A stretch of 64,000 nt of DNA, from contig BRKX01000003.1 of NCBI GenBank assembly GCA_026008535.1, forward strand, positions 61,405,001 to 61,469,000. Reading direction: 5' to 3'. Both the position numbers and the translations under genes were made by a program. The DNA is from Perilla frutescens (lineage: Eukaryota; Streptophyta; Magnoliopsida; Lamiales; Lamiaceae). Numbering within the stretch: the first letter of the stretch is position 1; every line of letters starts with the position of its first letter. Under the pieces are notes generated by a model that was not told the origin of the DNA, did not search any database, and saw only the letters and a list, made by a program, of their open reading frames with translations. Shown here piece by piece: positions 1 to 11,690 of the stretch.

Positions 1-3000
1 TTTGAATGGTATTGACCCAAGGAGTGTGCCGGTACTTTTGGAATTTTAATTCGAGGTCATTTGAGATCCCGACGACGAAAAATGTATAAAGTAAAAGTGT
101 GAATAATGTGTTTCCGTAAGGACGTGATTTTTAGAAATTCATGAAATCTCGTGTGTTGACCCGAGCCTTGTTTCGTCAAGCCATCCCTACAGGAAATTTC
201 TTAAGAAATCTGTTGGCATTTTCGGATTTTCAATCAGAGGTCAATCGAACGCTCGGGAATTTTGTTTGTCCCTTGTGTGGAATAGTAATTCTATTTTTGA
301 CAAGAGAATCTGTCTTGTTTTTCTTCAGACAACTCCTTCGTCATCCCAAGTCGAGTTGGTTCAATAGTACTCGAGCTAATGAGTCTCCTGGTATTTTTAG
401 ATTTTGTATTGGAGGTCATTTGCACCTCGCCATTGAATAAAGCAACTTTTAATCGAGTCCGGAATTACTTTAGCAGTATTTTTCTACTGGATTGGCTTGT
501 GGGAGAAGCCAAGCTTTTTTCTATAAATAGGGGTCTCCCCCATTCATTTGGATTGCTCATTCCTCTCTTCTCTTCTCTCTTTCTCTCGTTCATGTTGATG
601 AACGAGAAAAATCCGGGCATGTACCGAGTAAATCGGGCATGCGTGCCCAGGTTAAGTTTTGTTTGACGGGGTGCTGTGGGAGCAGCTGCCAAATGTCGGA
701 AGGCTGCCGGAGAGCCATCGCTCGCCACCAGCAGACTGCTGTCACCGCCGCCGGAGTCCAGCCGCCGTCGCCGCCACTGGCCAGCCCCCGCCCCCGCGCA
801 GCTGCTATCTTTTGACGCCTTGTTTCGGTTTGTTTCTTCTCTGTTTAAGCTGAAATTTTACTATGTTGTGCATCTTGAAGTTTTCTACGTTTCGTATGTT
901 GAGTCCGTCATCATTCGGTGATTGAAAACCGGTCAGATCGCCAGAAAACAGAAACTGTTACCGGCACCGACCAATTTCAGTTTTTGGCTGTTTTAGCCTA
1001 TTTCGAGTCGTCAAATCAAAAAAGTTTCTTCTGAAAATTTGTTCCAAAAATTATTTTCTATAAGCCTACCAAGTTTCATGATCTCGTATCGAGTTTTGAA
1101 TTATTTCGATTATTTAAATTGAGCCGTTATTTTTGTGCCGGAAGCTTGAGTTATCGAAAAATTCTCAAAGTCTCAGTATTGAGTTCTTGTATATATAAGA
1201 GTATCCCATATTATTTTCGTAATTTTCGGGCAAGTAAAAAGTGCATTCGAGGTCCGCTGAATAAAATGGCAAGTTATGGAAAGAGACCTATGTCAAATCA
1301 GTTGGTGCCATTAAATCAAGAATAGCGTTGTGAAATTTATTTCCTTCTGTGTCGAATTTATTCGAGGTCTCTAGAGTCGCGCAATCTATTTTTGAAAAGA
1401 ATAAAATTAAATAATAGCTCCATTTATAGTAGATTAAATCTCGAAAATTTACTGGTTGTTCTGAGTCAAAGATCAACGTTTGTAGGACTCGCAGAGCTTG
1501 TCAGGATAAATGAAGATATTTTCTGAAGTTATCGTGCAACCACGTGCTCGTCATCGAGGTGGGTAATTCCAAACCAAATATATGGTTTGAGCTAGTAAGC
1601 TCTAGAAGCATGATAGGGTAAGGCGAAATATCCAATAAATATTTTATACTCTGCCTGATTAGTCTCTGTACAAGGAAAGGAAAGGAAAAGAAAGAAAGGA
1701 AGGAAGTTATAACATGATTATGTTAATTGTTATTTGAGCTCTTGATTAAGTAAAGGATGTATTGATTTGATATGATATCTTATAATTGATTTATATGAGG
1801 TATAGACGATCATGATCATAAGTTAAGTTTTGTATCGATATTATTGTTGAGAAATGTTATTGAGATAAATGATGCCTTTTAGGTTGATTATTGTATCCCT
1901 TACAAGAGTTAAGGCTATAGTATTAAGGAATGCAATCTAGATGTTTCAATCTAGATTATGTTTTATGCTAGCATGATTTAGCATTGAGGCTTTTGATATT
2001 AAGGATTAAATGTGAGAATTCAATGTTGAGGATTAAATATTAAGGATTCAAGGTTAAGGTTTTGATATTGAATATTATGATTCAATTGAGCTCAAAGAAC
2101 AGTTTCATATCATTATCATGTTGTGACCTTTGTGTCACTAAAGTTGAATCTATGATAAGGTTAAAGGGAGTCACTGCTGGGTAACCCCCTTTGCATACTC
2201 TGGAGGATATTTGAGGTAGCCGGCTCTCTTATCCTAAGGCATACCTCAGGGTGCAGTAGACATCACGTTTGAGCCAGGAAGGGCGCCATGAAAAGAAGTA
2301 AAAGGTTTTTGCAGATATGGAGATGGCTTTTGCATTTTGCTCTCCATATACCACTAGCTATGAATTGGATATTTCTAAAGTTTATCAAAGAAGTTTTCTC
2401 GTAAAACCCCACTGAGTACATTAGTGTTCATGCCCTCTTTTTCAAATGTTTTTCAGGTTGAGATGCTGAGGCCGGTGATGTGCTGCTGGTGGGGTTGTCT
2501 GAATTGTTGTTCTATCTGGTTACATGATTTTTTTTCCGCTATGTTTCTGCTGAATACTCTAACGTTAGTATTAGTCTTGATATAGGAGATTTGATTCTTG
2601 ATAATATCATGTCTTAAACGATATGATTTCTAAACATCAATAAAGTTTTTGAGAAGAAAAAGCATGTTCTTTTGACATACCAAGTATTCCTTTATTGATT
2701 TGGAACTATTTAAAAAGTCGTACTTGTTAAGCATTTTGGTATCTATTCATTTTCAGTTGACCTATGAATGGGTTTTGCATGCTTATTATTGTGGTGACCT
2801 ATAAAGAGGTCTTGTTTATTTAAAGAATCAAATTCCTACTTGCTAATCTTGGATTCTGTTTAAATTTCGATTGGCCTATGATTTGGCATTCCTTCGACTT
2901 GACTAAACCCTTTGACTCCTTGATTCGTTGAAAATGATAATTTTTCCAAGTCATAAAGTTAAGTTGCCTAGATTTTTGAGGCGCTAACTTAGTTCGATTT

Positions 3001-3096
3001 TAGAAACACCCTCCTGGATTACCAATTATACTACCTTTTTCCTGCCCTTTTTACACACAACAACCCCGTCCTTATTCTCAGGATCGGGCTGTTACA
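1..3096 (+). mobile_element. Ty3/gypsy (Tekay/Del-like) long LTR, 3' LTR or solo LTR, left end outside window
   Basis: The sequence ends at 3096 in gggctgttaca, the usual 3' end of this LTR class, and no primer binding site follows. It is therefore a 3' LTR or a solo LTR whose start lies before position 1. A TATA box at 522-529 followed by a pyrimidine-rich stretch marks the U3/R boundary and shows + orientation. The block ccccactgagtac (from about 2407), followed by tttcaggt, recurs in the solo LTR at 45282-47820, which supports the same family and orientation. A purine-rich tract lies at 1668-1706. Small ORFs here have no recognisable domain. No polyprotein is present. Confidence 0.65.
522..529 (+). 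promoter_or_regulatory. TATA box of the gypsy LTR
   Basis: TATAAATA lies in a GC-richer context (ctataaatagggg). A CT-rich stretch follows about 30 bp downstream, as expected for a plant LTR transcription start. Confidence 0.6.
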
Positions 3097-3860
3097 AGTT
3101 ATAACTTATTTAGAATATTAAAATCCCAAATTTCTTCCCTCTTTTGCAATTCACTCTTCCCGCTCACAATTCACCCAATTTCTTTCATCCCTCGTAATTG
3201 CCAACACTTCCACCTAAAGACCCTAGAATCAATTTTTCTGAGCAACACTCTTCCACTGACCATGCCTAAAAGACCAATTTCTCGTGTAGTTTCGATAGCC
3301 ATCAAAGCAAGTTGTCTCTTTCCAATTTTGGTTACCGTAGGTTGGTAGGAGTCAGGTAGAAAAGCGGCCATCTATCGACATTATTGGCTGCGCCACTCAC
3401 TCACTTATGTTTCGTTGCACATATAGAGAAATATTCCGAGATCAATAGTATACATCTGTTAATGACTATATAGTACTTAGGAAAGTGAGCAAGTGGGAGC
3501 CCGTCGCTGTAAATCGCCCTTCCACTGTTGAATATTCACCGCAACCCATATCATAGAAGAGTTTCTCCGCACCGCTGCTATAGACTGTTACTGCTGCCAC
3601 CATTATCATTATAAATTGTCATTGCCTGCTCTGCCATTTCTCAACGTGGTGGACATCTCGCCGCCTTCCAAACAAAGGTAAACATCCTTCTGAATTGGTT
3701 AAACTAAAATAAGTCGATTGATTTATCCATGTGGGTTCCAATTTAACTCGTGGTTTTTGTGTCCAATTAATTTAAGACTTGTTTCGGAGAAAAAAACTTG
3801 GTCTTTTTTGTTTATTGTGACTGTTTAAGGTTTTTGATTGGAAATTAGTATTGTTTATTC

Positions 3861-4467
3861 AATCAATTGTACGCAATCAAAATTGCAATTTGGATATGTC
3901 TAGGATTGTTATGGGATTTTGTTTAGGAGGTAGAGAACACCTAAGTCCTCTTCTTTTGATTTCGCTATTGAATCCAACAGATGCTTGGTTTCTGTTTGGA
4001 AATTAACCTTTTCCAACTATGGAGAAGGGTCAATGTTCATAACTGAAATTAACCTTCTCTACTCTTCCCTAATTGTTTATCTTTGATATGAGATCGTAGT
4101 TTTGCCAACTATTGTTGTGAATTTGTGATTAAGTTATGTATTCATTATTTGTTTAATCAATTGTATGAAATCAAAATTGCATTTTGGATATGTTTAGGAT
4201 TGTTATAGGATTTTTTTAGGTGGTAGAGAACCCGAGTCCTCTTCTTCTGATTTTGCTATTGAATCTAGCAGATGCTTGGTTTCTGTTTGGAAATTAACCT
4301 TCTAAAACTGTGGACTTTACTCAATGTTCATCACTAAAATTAACCTTCACTGCTCTGCCTAAAATTAATCTTCTCTTCTCTGCCCTAATTGTTCATCTTT
4401 GATCTGAGATGTCATTTTGCTGACTATTGTTTCGGAATTTGTGAATAAGTTTTGTATTCATTGTTTG
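3861..4467. repeat. Imperfect tandem duplication, two copies of ~300 bp
   Basis: 3861-4154 and 4155-4467 are two diverged copies in direct orientation. Shared blocks include gatgcttggtttctgtttgg and gaaattaacctt, with small indels between copies. The duplication lies in the non-coding 5' part of the CACTA region. The remainder of 3097-5300 holds no ORF that I can support, only AT-rich sequence and a poly-T run near 4867-4890. Confidence 0.75.
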
Positions 4468-6828
4468 TTGCTAAGATTTGAGTTTTTTTCATTTGCATTT
4501 GTATTTTTTAGATAATAACTAAAATTTTAATTCAACTGTTGGCAGACTCTTAAGTACATCGGACATTGACACCAACTGAGATTGATACTCTACCAAAAGG
4601 TTAGGAATTATAATTTTTTTTTCTTAGTATTTTTTTCCTCTTTTTATAGTTTGATTTGCTTCAACCTCATATAAATAGGAGAACTGAAAAAGTTATTAGA
4701 TATATGAACTTCTCTTCTGATGTTTTGAAATGATACCGGATTTTCTTTTCCATATCTGAAAAAGTTAATAAAACATGTATCGAAGCAAGGCATTAAATAT
4801 TTAATTGTGATATATTTAATATTTTTATATTAAATGATACCAGATTTCCTTCTTCTTTGCTATCCTTTTTTTTTTCTTTTTTTTTTTGTATTGTACAAAT
4901 TTGTATAAAAGTTTTAAACCTTGTACAAGCACTCTTGTGGCTGTTTCATTTCTTATAGTTATCTGATTAGTTCCTTGATTAGTTTTAGGATATGATCTAG
5001 AAAAATATATCAAAACGAAACAATGTTTGCTATGGAATTAGTTTTAGGTTTTAGTTCTATATAAACCTACAAATTTGTGTTCTATATTAGTCCCTTGGGA
5101 AAATAAGTTATTAATAATAATAAGATTACCCACATTCTGCTAGAAATTTTGAATTTTCTTAACTTTTATCTTTGTTGTTGTTTTGTTCTATATAAAAAAA
5201 CATTGATTGTTTAAATAGTTGCATAATGCTAATATTCAAATATATGATTTGAATAGTGTCATTAAATGAAAATACTAGAACATCGACGTTGGATGTATCT
5301 ACAATTAAATAGTGAAACTACGAGTTTGCGTCCAGATTTTATATGGGGAGTTGAACATTAAGACAAATTGGCTTTCAGTGATTATGACAAGGTCAAGAAA
5401 CACAATTCAATCAGCAGGTACTCCATTCCAAGCTGATGTGAATTGCGTTACTAATGAATTATTGTTGGAGGAATTTGATGTTTCATTAAGAGATTTAACT
5501 CACTCAGGCGATGAGGTTAATCACAATGAAGAAGAAGAAGAAGAAGAAGAGAAATATGTAGTAGTGAAGATTTTGAAACTGATGATGGCACTTATATGGA
5601 TTAAATTATCCGCAGTTGTTGATTATAGGTTTTGAATCTTTGATTTTATTAGTGTAGCAATATTTTATTTATGTTTTTATTAATTACTAAAACTATTTTT
5701 TCTATTAAATTTTAAATATTTACAGATGGTGAGAAGTCGAGGTGGGGGTGCACGTAGAGGTAATCTTGGATAAGGTCCTTCATCTCATGGATCAGGATGA
5801 GGTACTCCTATCAGTGAGGATTCACCCCTTGGATTAGGATCTCAAGGAGGTCCACGAGGAGGATCAATATCTCGAGGAGGATCAATATCTCAAGGAGGAT
5901 TGAGATCAGGTATTGCAACACCCACAAGATTAGGATCTGGACGACATACTCCTTCAGCTGATATGGTGTCACCAAGTACTCCAGTAGAGGATGCCCCTGT
6001 TAGTAATCAAATGTCGTCTCGTCAAAGTTCATTAGTTGTTCCATCGGGGGTGCTAGAAACTGGGGAGCCTTCTAGTAGAATGATGATATGGCTAAATGGA
6101 AAGGAGTGTGTTTTCAGTTTCTTTCTATTTTATATTTGTTATAGTCATACGATTCATATATCTTTATATTCTATTGCAACAGGTTTTACCCTATTCAGGC
6201 GGTTAATAAGATTTCAACTATTATAAAAAGTCGATATTCTAAGCCGTGGATTATGTGGAAAGAGGTTCCCATTGAAAATAAGACGATGTGGTTTGAATAT
6301 TTTAAGGTAATAATGTGTACTTTTGTACTCAATTTTTAATATTTGTTATTTGTTATGTTAAAATTTTATATAAGTACATTTTATACAGAAAAAATGTAAA
6401 TGGAATGAGCACGACCATGATGACATCATTCGCATATAGAGACAGAAAAGTGCAAAGGTAATAAGAAACATGTTCGGTGACATTCGTAGAAAGCAATCGA
6501 AAGGTAGTTGGTGTGGAAAAATGGTATCTGTTGCTCTAAAGGAAAGATGGAGATCTGATCCTAAATTTAAGAAGCTGTCTGAACAAAATAAGAAGAATTC
6601 GACATCTAATTAAAAATGTAGAGTGAATAGAGGTGGTGCTATTTCAATAACTTCACTTCATACCTTGTGATTTTTAATTTTATTTTAGGCTAAAGAATTG
6701 GGACGAACTGTCAGTATCCCTGAGATTTTTCAAAAGATAAACTTTGATGAGAAGAAAGATAAATGGTTAACTATAGAAGCAGAGAACGTACACGTAAGTA
6801 TATATATTTCAATATTTAATTTAAATTT

Positions 6829-6873
6829 TATATTATATTATATTATATTATATTATATTATATTATATTATAT
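6829..6873. repeat. (TATTA)n pentanucleotide microsatellite
   Basis: About nine uninterrupted copies of a 5-bp TATTA unit lie in the intron-like gap of the CACTA ORF. Confidence 0.9.
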
Positions 6874-7254
6874 ATGTGTGACTATAATTGACATTTTATA
6901 TTTAATTTGTAGCATACATTTAAAAAGATGAAGGAATACTCTACCTCAAAAGGTAAAAAAGTGGATGATTCTACTATTTTCCTTGAAGCCTCTGGAGGGA
7001 AGAAAAATGGAAAGGCATTTGGATTTGGGTCAGAAGTAGCATTTCATGGTTCCGGATCTAGCAAGCATTCTAGAGCTACACAATCTTTCCCAATGGAAAC
7101 TGAGAAGCTTAAAGAACGTGTGTATCAATTGGAGGAATTAAATGAGTATATATTGCGAGAAATGGCAGAAATGTGACTTTATTTTCAAAATTACAAAAGT
7201 AAAAACGCAAATCTTTACCATCTATCTCTCATGTAGCAGCTTCTAATGTTGGTT

Positions 7255-7372
7255 ATGATGATGAAGATACCATTGATGATAGTGGTGATGATGATGATGA
7301 TGATGATAATGATGAGAAGAATTCTAATGATGATGGTAGTGGTGATGATGGTGATGATGGTCACGATGATGG
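7255..7372. repeat. Imperfect GAT trinucleotide repeat coding an Asp-rich tail
   Basis: Runs of gatgat interrupted by ggt, aat and gaa codons encode the acidic C-terminus of the CACTA accessory ORF on the + strand. The minus-strand Ile/Thr-rich ORF over the same bases is a shadow. Confidence 0.8.
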
Positions 7373-7666
7373 TGCATATATATATTAGACATGATTGACT
7401 GTATTTCATTTGACCTTACAGACTTATATTTTCTGTCTTGAATTTAGTTTTGGATTGTTGAATTCGATTTTGGATTATTAGATTATTAAAGCTGATATGG
7501 GATTGTTGAATTTGATTTTTGATTATTGGATATAAATGTTACATTTTTTTGTGATTATATGTATTTTGATTCAGCCACAATGAAACATGTTTATTTTAAG
7601 AAATATTAATCATAAAAATACAACTGAAATGGTAAAATTAAAATATGGGAGACTACTGGAATTCTA

Positions 7667-8250
7667 GAAATAATATAGTAAAAAATTCTAGCTCCCAAAT
7701 CTGCTGGAATGTTAAAAAATGTTCTGAAACAGAGATTCATTCCAGCATAAAAAAATGCTGGAATTAATAGAATTTGGAAAATATGTTCTATTCCAGCGTA
7801 TAAAAATCGCCGAAATGAATAAAATCATATTGTAATTTCGGGCTATTCCAGCACCAATTAACCGCTGGAATTAAAAATACTAGTAAAACATGAGTTATTC
7901 CGGCGTTAATTAACCGCTTGAATCATAAATTTTCGGGCTATTCCAGCATGAATTTACCGCTGAAATCATAACACCAGGCCCGAAAAACTTTAATTCCAAT
8001 GGAAAATATTCATTGGAATCGCAAAATTAGGGCCCGAATCAACATTTTTTTCCAGTGGGTATAAGACGTTGGAGTTATCGTTGGAATATCAAAATGCGCT
8101 GGAATAACGTTGGAATTTTAAGATTCCGCCGCGTTGTTTTCCAGCGTTTCGTTTCTGCTAGAGTAACCGCTGGAATCATCTAGTCCAACATGATTGATGT
8201 AGATTCCAGCATTTTTTTATGCGCTGGAATTAACATGTTTTCTTTTAGTG
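7667..8250. repeat. CACTA subterminal motif array (ATTCCAGCG / CGCTGGAAT) and 3' terminal repeat
   Basis: Roughly 18 exact or near copies of ATTCCAGC(G/A), in both orientations, fill about 570 bp and stop just inside the terminus at 8250. In En/Spm elements equivalent arrays bind the element's own accessory protein. Copies often face each other (for example near 7740/7757 and 8204/8222), so short hairpins are possible. Confidence 0.8.
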
Positions 8251-8264
8251 TGTGCACTTTAGAT

Positions 8265-8602
8265 CAAGGTTGAAGAAATCACCCTAGGCGGCAGCCTAGG
8301 CACTAGTCGCTGGTCTATTATGCCGAAAATGGCATAGGCAGCCCGAAAATTGTCCACTCCGAGTTCTCAGCGGCTAGGTGCCCCCCGCAATGATTAATCA
8401 CCTGTTTAGGCGGAGTTAGGTGGTAGTTAGGCGCTGATTTTTTTAGTCTATTACATATTTAGAAAATCAGGGGAGGAAAGGAAAAAGAAGTAAATAAATC
8501 CTCCATTCTATTCTAAGCACCGAACATCAGAGGAAAGAGGGGAAAGGGTTTCATAATTAGTAACGCATTGCAGAGCTGCAAAGTGCAGACTGAAGTTACA
8601 TA
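8265..8602 (+). mobile_element. hAT left terminal region
   Basis: It contains the terminal inverted repeat (8265-8277), subterminal cctaggc/gcctagg repeats (8283-8450) and a purine-rich leader-like stretch (8465-8540). No coding sequence is evident. The Tekay-like insertion follows at 8608. Confidence 0.7.
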
Positions 8603-9810
8603 AACTGTGTAGCACCCCAAACCCGGAGGGGTCAAAGTGCTAATGGAAACACACGTGAAGGAGAAAATCCCATAGAAAAATTTCCAAATAGAGTAATCAA
8701 ATTGAGATTTGCTATGTCAAGAAGCTTACGTTTACTAGTCAAACACCAAGAATCAATATATTTGACTTAATCAAGAACCAATAGAAATAGATCTTAAGAA
8801 AACTGACTGGTCAACTACATCAAAATAATAATAGTCAATTCGTGAAACATAACGTGACCAAATCGCTCATAGGCGTACACGTGGCAAAAGTCAAAGTTCA
8901 GCGGAAGCATAGAAATTAAGAATCATACAGTTGACCATCACCAAAGTTTACAGCGGAAGCATATGAATCATATAATAGTTTGCCCATAACAAATAAATTC
9001 AAAAGACGGTCAACTAAAAACAAAAGGTCCCCATTGGTTCACATCCGCCACCCGCCATCATCAATTACATGTAAAACATTTTAAATAATGGGGCTGAGTG
9101 CCAGAAAACACTCCGTGGACATACTCATACATTCGTCCCATAATTTGCATAAAAGAATTAACAATAATCATAATAAAGATTTCACATTTGACGTCACAAT
9201 TCATACGCTCATTAAACATAGTGGAGACCGACCCTAATGTGATCACATATCATCTATAGCATATTCATAACATATTTGGATATCCTCATATGAGTCGTAT
9301 CAAATCCACAATGAGCAACATAAACATAAATCATAATTCATTTTTTCATATTGGACGAAAGTTTAAATACATTTTCGAAAGAGTTTTGGTAAGTAAGCCC
9401 ACCTTCTAGCTAAATGTAGCTGACGCTTTAATCTCAACTTGCACGTGCTAAGCCTGCTGCCTCGGGTTAAGAACTACACATAAGGGCTATGTCTTAGAAA
9501 CTTATTAGGGTAATTAACCTATTCTATAATGTTAATAAGTGTATAAGGTATATCTATAAAATAAAGTCACGAAAAGACGACGCCTAAAGATCAAACGGGT
9601 AATCCTAGCTTTAAGCTATACCCGAGTCCTTGATCGAGTATAATATATGGATTAAAATCATAATACTTAAAGTAAGGTTTGAAAGATAATACAACACCAA
9701 TAAAGTATTACTTATAATATAATATGCTTAATTTGAATTAACTTCAAAATTAAACAAAAATAGAAAAAGAAATAAAATAATTAAATACATAAATAAAATT
9801 GTAGTCAAAA

Positions 9811-10630
9811 GGACTTGAACCCATGACCTTAAATGTAAAATAATGATACCTTAACCACTATACCAAATGATTTAATACAACATAAAACAAACTGTTTTAA
9901 TTAAATAGCTTCATGAATGCAGTGAATTAATTACACAAAATAAGAATTAAAACTGCACCAAATAGTTTTGAACCCTAGACCTCCTAAACACCAACAGAGC
10001 ACTTAACCATTAAGCTAAGCCATGTTTTCGAAACTAATCCTCTTTAATTAATTATATATTTAGTCCAGAAAGCTTTTATGATAAAAAGATTAAAGGAATA
10101 AAATTACTTCAGTAGGATTAGAACCCTTGACCTCTTAAGCATTAATCTAAACACTAACCATTAAACCATATGTCATTTTCAAAATTTAATTGATGTTATT
10201 AATTATATAAGGTTTAAAATCATCTGAGTTAAAAATAATTAAAATGAAATAAAACTACATTAAGAGAGGTCGAAGCCTTACCCTTTTAATTAATAAATAT
10301 GTACCTATCCATTAAGCTAGATTCAATTTTCGAAATATATGGCTTGATTTTAATTAATTAAATTTGAAACAGAGGACATTAATTACAATAAAGGAGATTT
10401 AAAAAAAATGCATGTATGAGGGTTTGAACCTTAGACCTTTTGATTATTAAATCTGAACATATCCATTAAGCTAATTACCATTTTTGAAATTTACGCATGA
10501 TTTTAATTAATTTAAAGTTGAAACAGAGGACATTAATTACAAAAAGAGATTTAATAAAAATAAAAATGCATGCAAGAGGATTTTAACCTTAGACCTTTTA
10601 GTATTAAATTAAATATAAACCATTGGGCTA
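9811..10630 (-). repeat. Six tandem tRNA-like (A box + B box) units inside the LTR, left copy
   Basis: Read on the minus strand, each ~152-bp unit has an A box fitting TRGYNNARNGG and then a B box close to GGTTCGANTCC, 31-33 nt apart as in a tRNA gene. A boxes are at 9855-9865, 10007-10017, 10158-10168, 10309-10319, 10463-10473 and 10620-10630. B boxes are at 9811-9821, 9964-9974, 10115-10125, 10266-10276, 10420-10430 and 10578-10588. A box to A box steps are 152, 151, 151, 154 and 157 bp. The best units read TGGTATAGTGG with GGTTCAAGTCC, and TGGTTTAATGG with GGTTCTAATCC. Each B box is followed within a few tens of bases by a run of at least four Ts. Acceptor and T stems pair poorly, so these are not functional tRNA genes. 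They resemble tRNA heads of SINEs amplified in tandem. Confidence 0.7.
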
Positions 10631-11347
10631 CACAACCTTATGGAAATATTAACCTATACTCTTTATTAAATAGTTTCATAGATCTAAAAGAAAAATAAAA
10701 TAAAAAAAATAAAAAAAATAAAAAAAAATAATAAATAAAATAAAATGTAACTACAAAGACACACAAACACACTCACAAACACACGCTCAAACACACACAC
10801 ACACACATTCACGGCAGATTGCACACATGCACAATCTTATATATTTTTTCTTTTCTTTTCTTTTTCTTTTCTTTTCATCAAACAATCATTAACATCTAAA
10901 GAGTTCAAGAACACCAAGAACATCATGAATAAAATTAAAAATATATATATTAAAGTCATCCAACTAAAATAGCCCTTAAATCACAATATATACACTAAAA
11001 TCGAAAATAAAGTACAAATATAAAGAAAGAAATGAGGTATTAAAAGGCTAGGGATTAACCCATTTTTAGATCCGAAAATCGGAAGCCTAAACCTCAAAAT
11101 TTCTTAAAAATAATCGAAGAATAAGAAAGAGGAGAAGAAGAGGAATCCAAAAAAGTAATTGCATGCAAAAAGTAAGGTTGCCGGAATTTTTCCGACCGGC
11201 GGCTCCGGCGGCGATGACGGCGGCGCCGGCGCCGGCGGCGGAGAGGAGGGGAGGCGAGAGGGAGGCGGGAGGGAGAGAGAAGAGAGGGATGGGGGCTGAC
11301 CTAAAAAATGAATCCTCCAAAATGACGTAGCTAAGGAGTGAAAGGGG

Positions 11348-11355
11348 TATTTATA
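11348..11355 (-). promoter_or_regulatory. TATA box of Tekay-like LTR (left copy)
   Basis: TATAAATA on the minus strand lies about 300 bp inside the LTR start. The same site is at 14689-14696 in the right LTR. Confidence 0.6.
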
Positions 11356-11690
11356 TCCCTTCACATTTTAACCTAAAAAAATTAATTAAATTCCTAATTA
11401 AATCATAACTTGGTCAAATGAAGTCCCACTTAGGTGAAATTAGTCTCTATGGATTTGTATCGACGAGCACTATCATCTACCATATTTGATCATCTCGTTC
11501 CGATAACTATAGGTCTCGAAAATAATTAAAAATATAAGTGGGCTAAAAAGCCCATGAATTGGGCCTAAATAATAAAATGCCTAAATTTTCATTTGGGCCA
11601 TGAAATCACAATTAAAAAAAGATTTGGGCCTATTATAAAATCTTGGGGTGTTACAAATCTACCCCTCTTAAAAGAATTTCGTCCCGAAAT

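Larger units (their letters stand above)
5726..7388 (+). pseudogene. Decayed CACTA accessory ORF (Transposase_24 / Ptta-En/Spm-like)
   Basis: An ATG at 5726 follows a splice-acceptor-like ttacag and opens a Gly/Ser/Arg-rich N-terminus with GGSIS repeats. In-frame stops lie at 5771-5773 and 5798-5800. After an intron-like gap, 6230-6660 reads in broken frames with W..VP, K.W and KERWRSDPKFKKLSEQNKKN-type text. 6698 onward encodes MGRTVSIPEIFQ, matching the usual H..GS..LGR.P...E.F block of this family. A Leu-rich heptad segment follows near 7085-7173. The gene then ends in an Asp-rich tail (GYDDEDTIDDSGDDDD..., stop at 7386-7388) in a shifted frame. An acidic ORF at 5384-5635 may be an upstream exon. 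The product is a DNA-binding accessory protein of CACTA elements rather than the catalytic transposase. At least two stops and one frameshift make it non-functional. Confidence 0.6.
3097..8250 (+). mobile_element. CACTA (En/Spm) element, 3' portion
   Basis: The right terminus is catgttttcttttagtg ending at 8250. Read inward on the other strand it begins CACTAAAAGAAAAC, a typical CACTA terminal repeat. Immediately inside is a dense two-orientation array of a short motif (7667-8232), the hallmark subterminal region of these elements. A decayed ORF at 5726-7388 resembles the plant Ptta/En/Spm accessory protein family. No TNP2-type transposase is seen, and the 5' terminus is not in the window, presumably lying beyond the gypsy LTR at 1-3096. 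It is therefore a truncated or non-autonomous copy. The left limit given here is simply the edge of the LTR. Confidence 0.65.
8608..11655 (-). repeat. 3' LTR of the Tekay-like element, complete (3048 bp)
   Basis: On the minus strand it starts TGTAACACCCC at 11655 and ends ggggtgctaca at 8608. Its TATA box is at 11348-11355. A very GC-rich leader (11180-11280) with ggcgccggcgcc follows. Downstream are A-rich and CA-repeat tracts (10690-10807) and the six-unit tRNA-like array (9811-10630). ORFs at 9061-9246 and 11087-11364 have no recognisable domain. Confidence 0.9.

Noticed and set aside
2136..2146. tgtcactaaag as a CACTA 5' terminus with a TGT duplication matching the 3' end at 8250
   Set aside because: Only the first 7-8 bases fit the terminal repeat, it lies inside a gypsy LTR, and there is no ATTCCAGC array beside it.
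7215..7409. Ile/Thr-rich minus-strand ORF
   Set aside because: It is the complement of the GAT repeat that encodes an Asp-rich tail on the + strand.
9061..9246. 61-codon ORF conserved identically at 12382-12567
   Set aside because: Identity follows from recent LTR duplication; there is no domain, and it lies in non-coding LTR.
9811..10630. Functional tRNA genes
   Set aside because: A and B boxes fit, but acceptor, anticodon and T stems do not pair and no clear anticodon loop is present.
11087..11364. Pro/Ala/Ser-rich ORFs in the GC-rich LTR leader (also 14421-14705)
   Set aside because: Composition reflects the ggcggcgcc tract; no start context or homology supports a protein.
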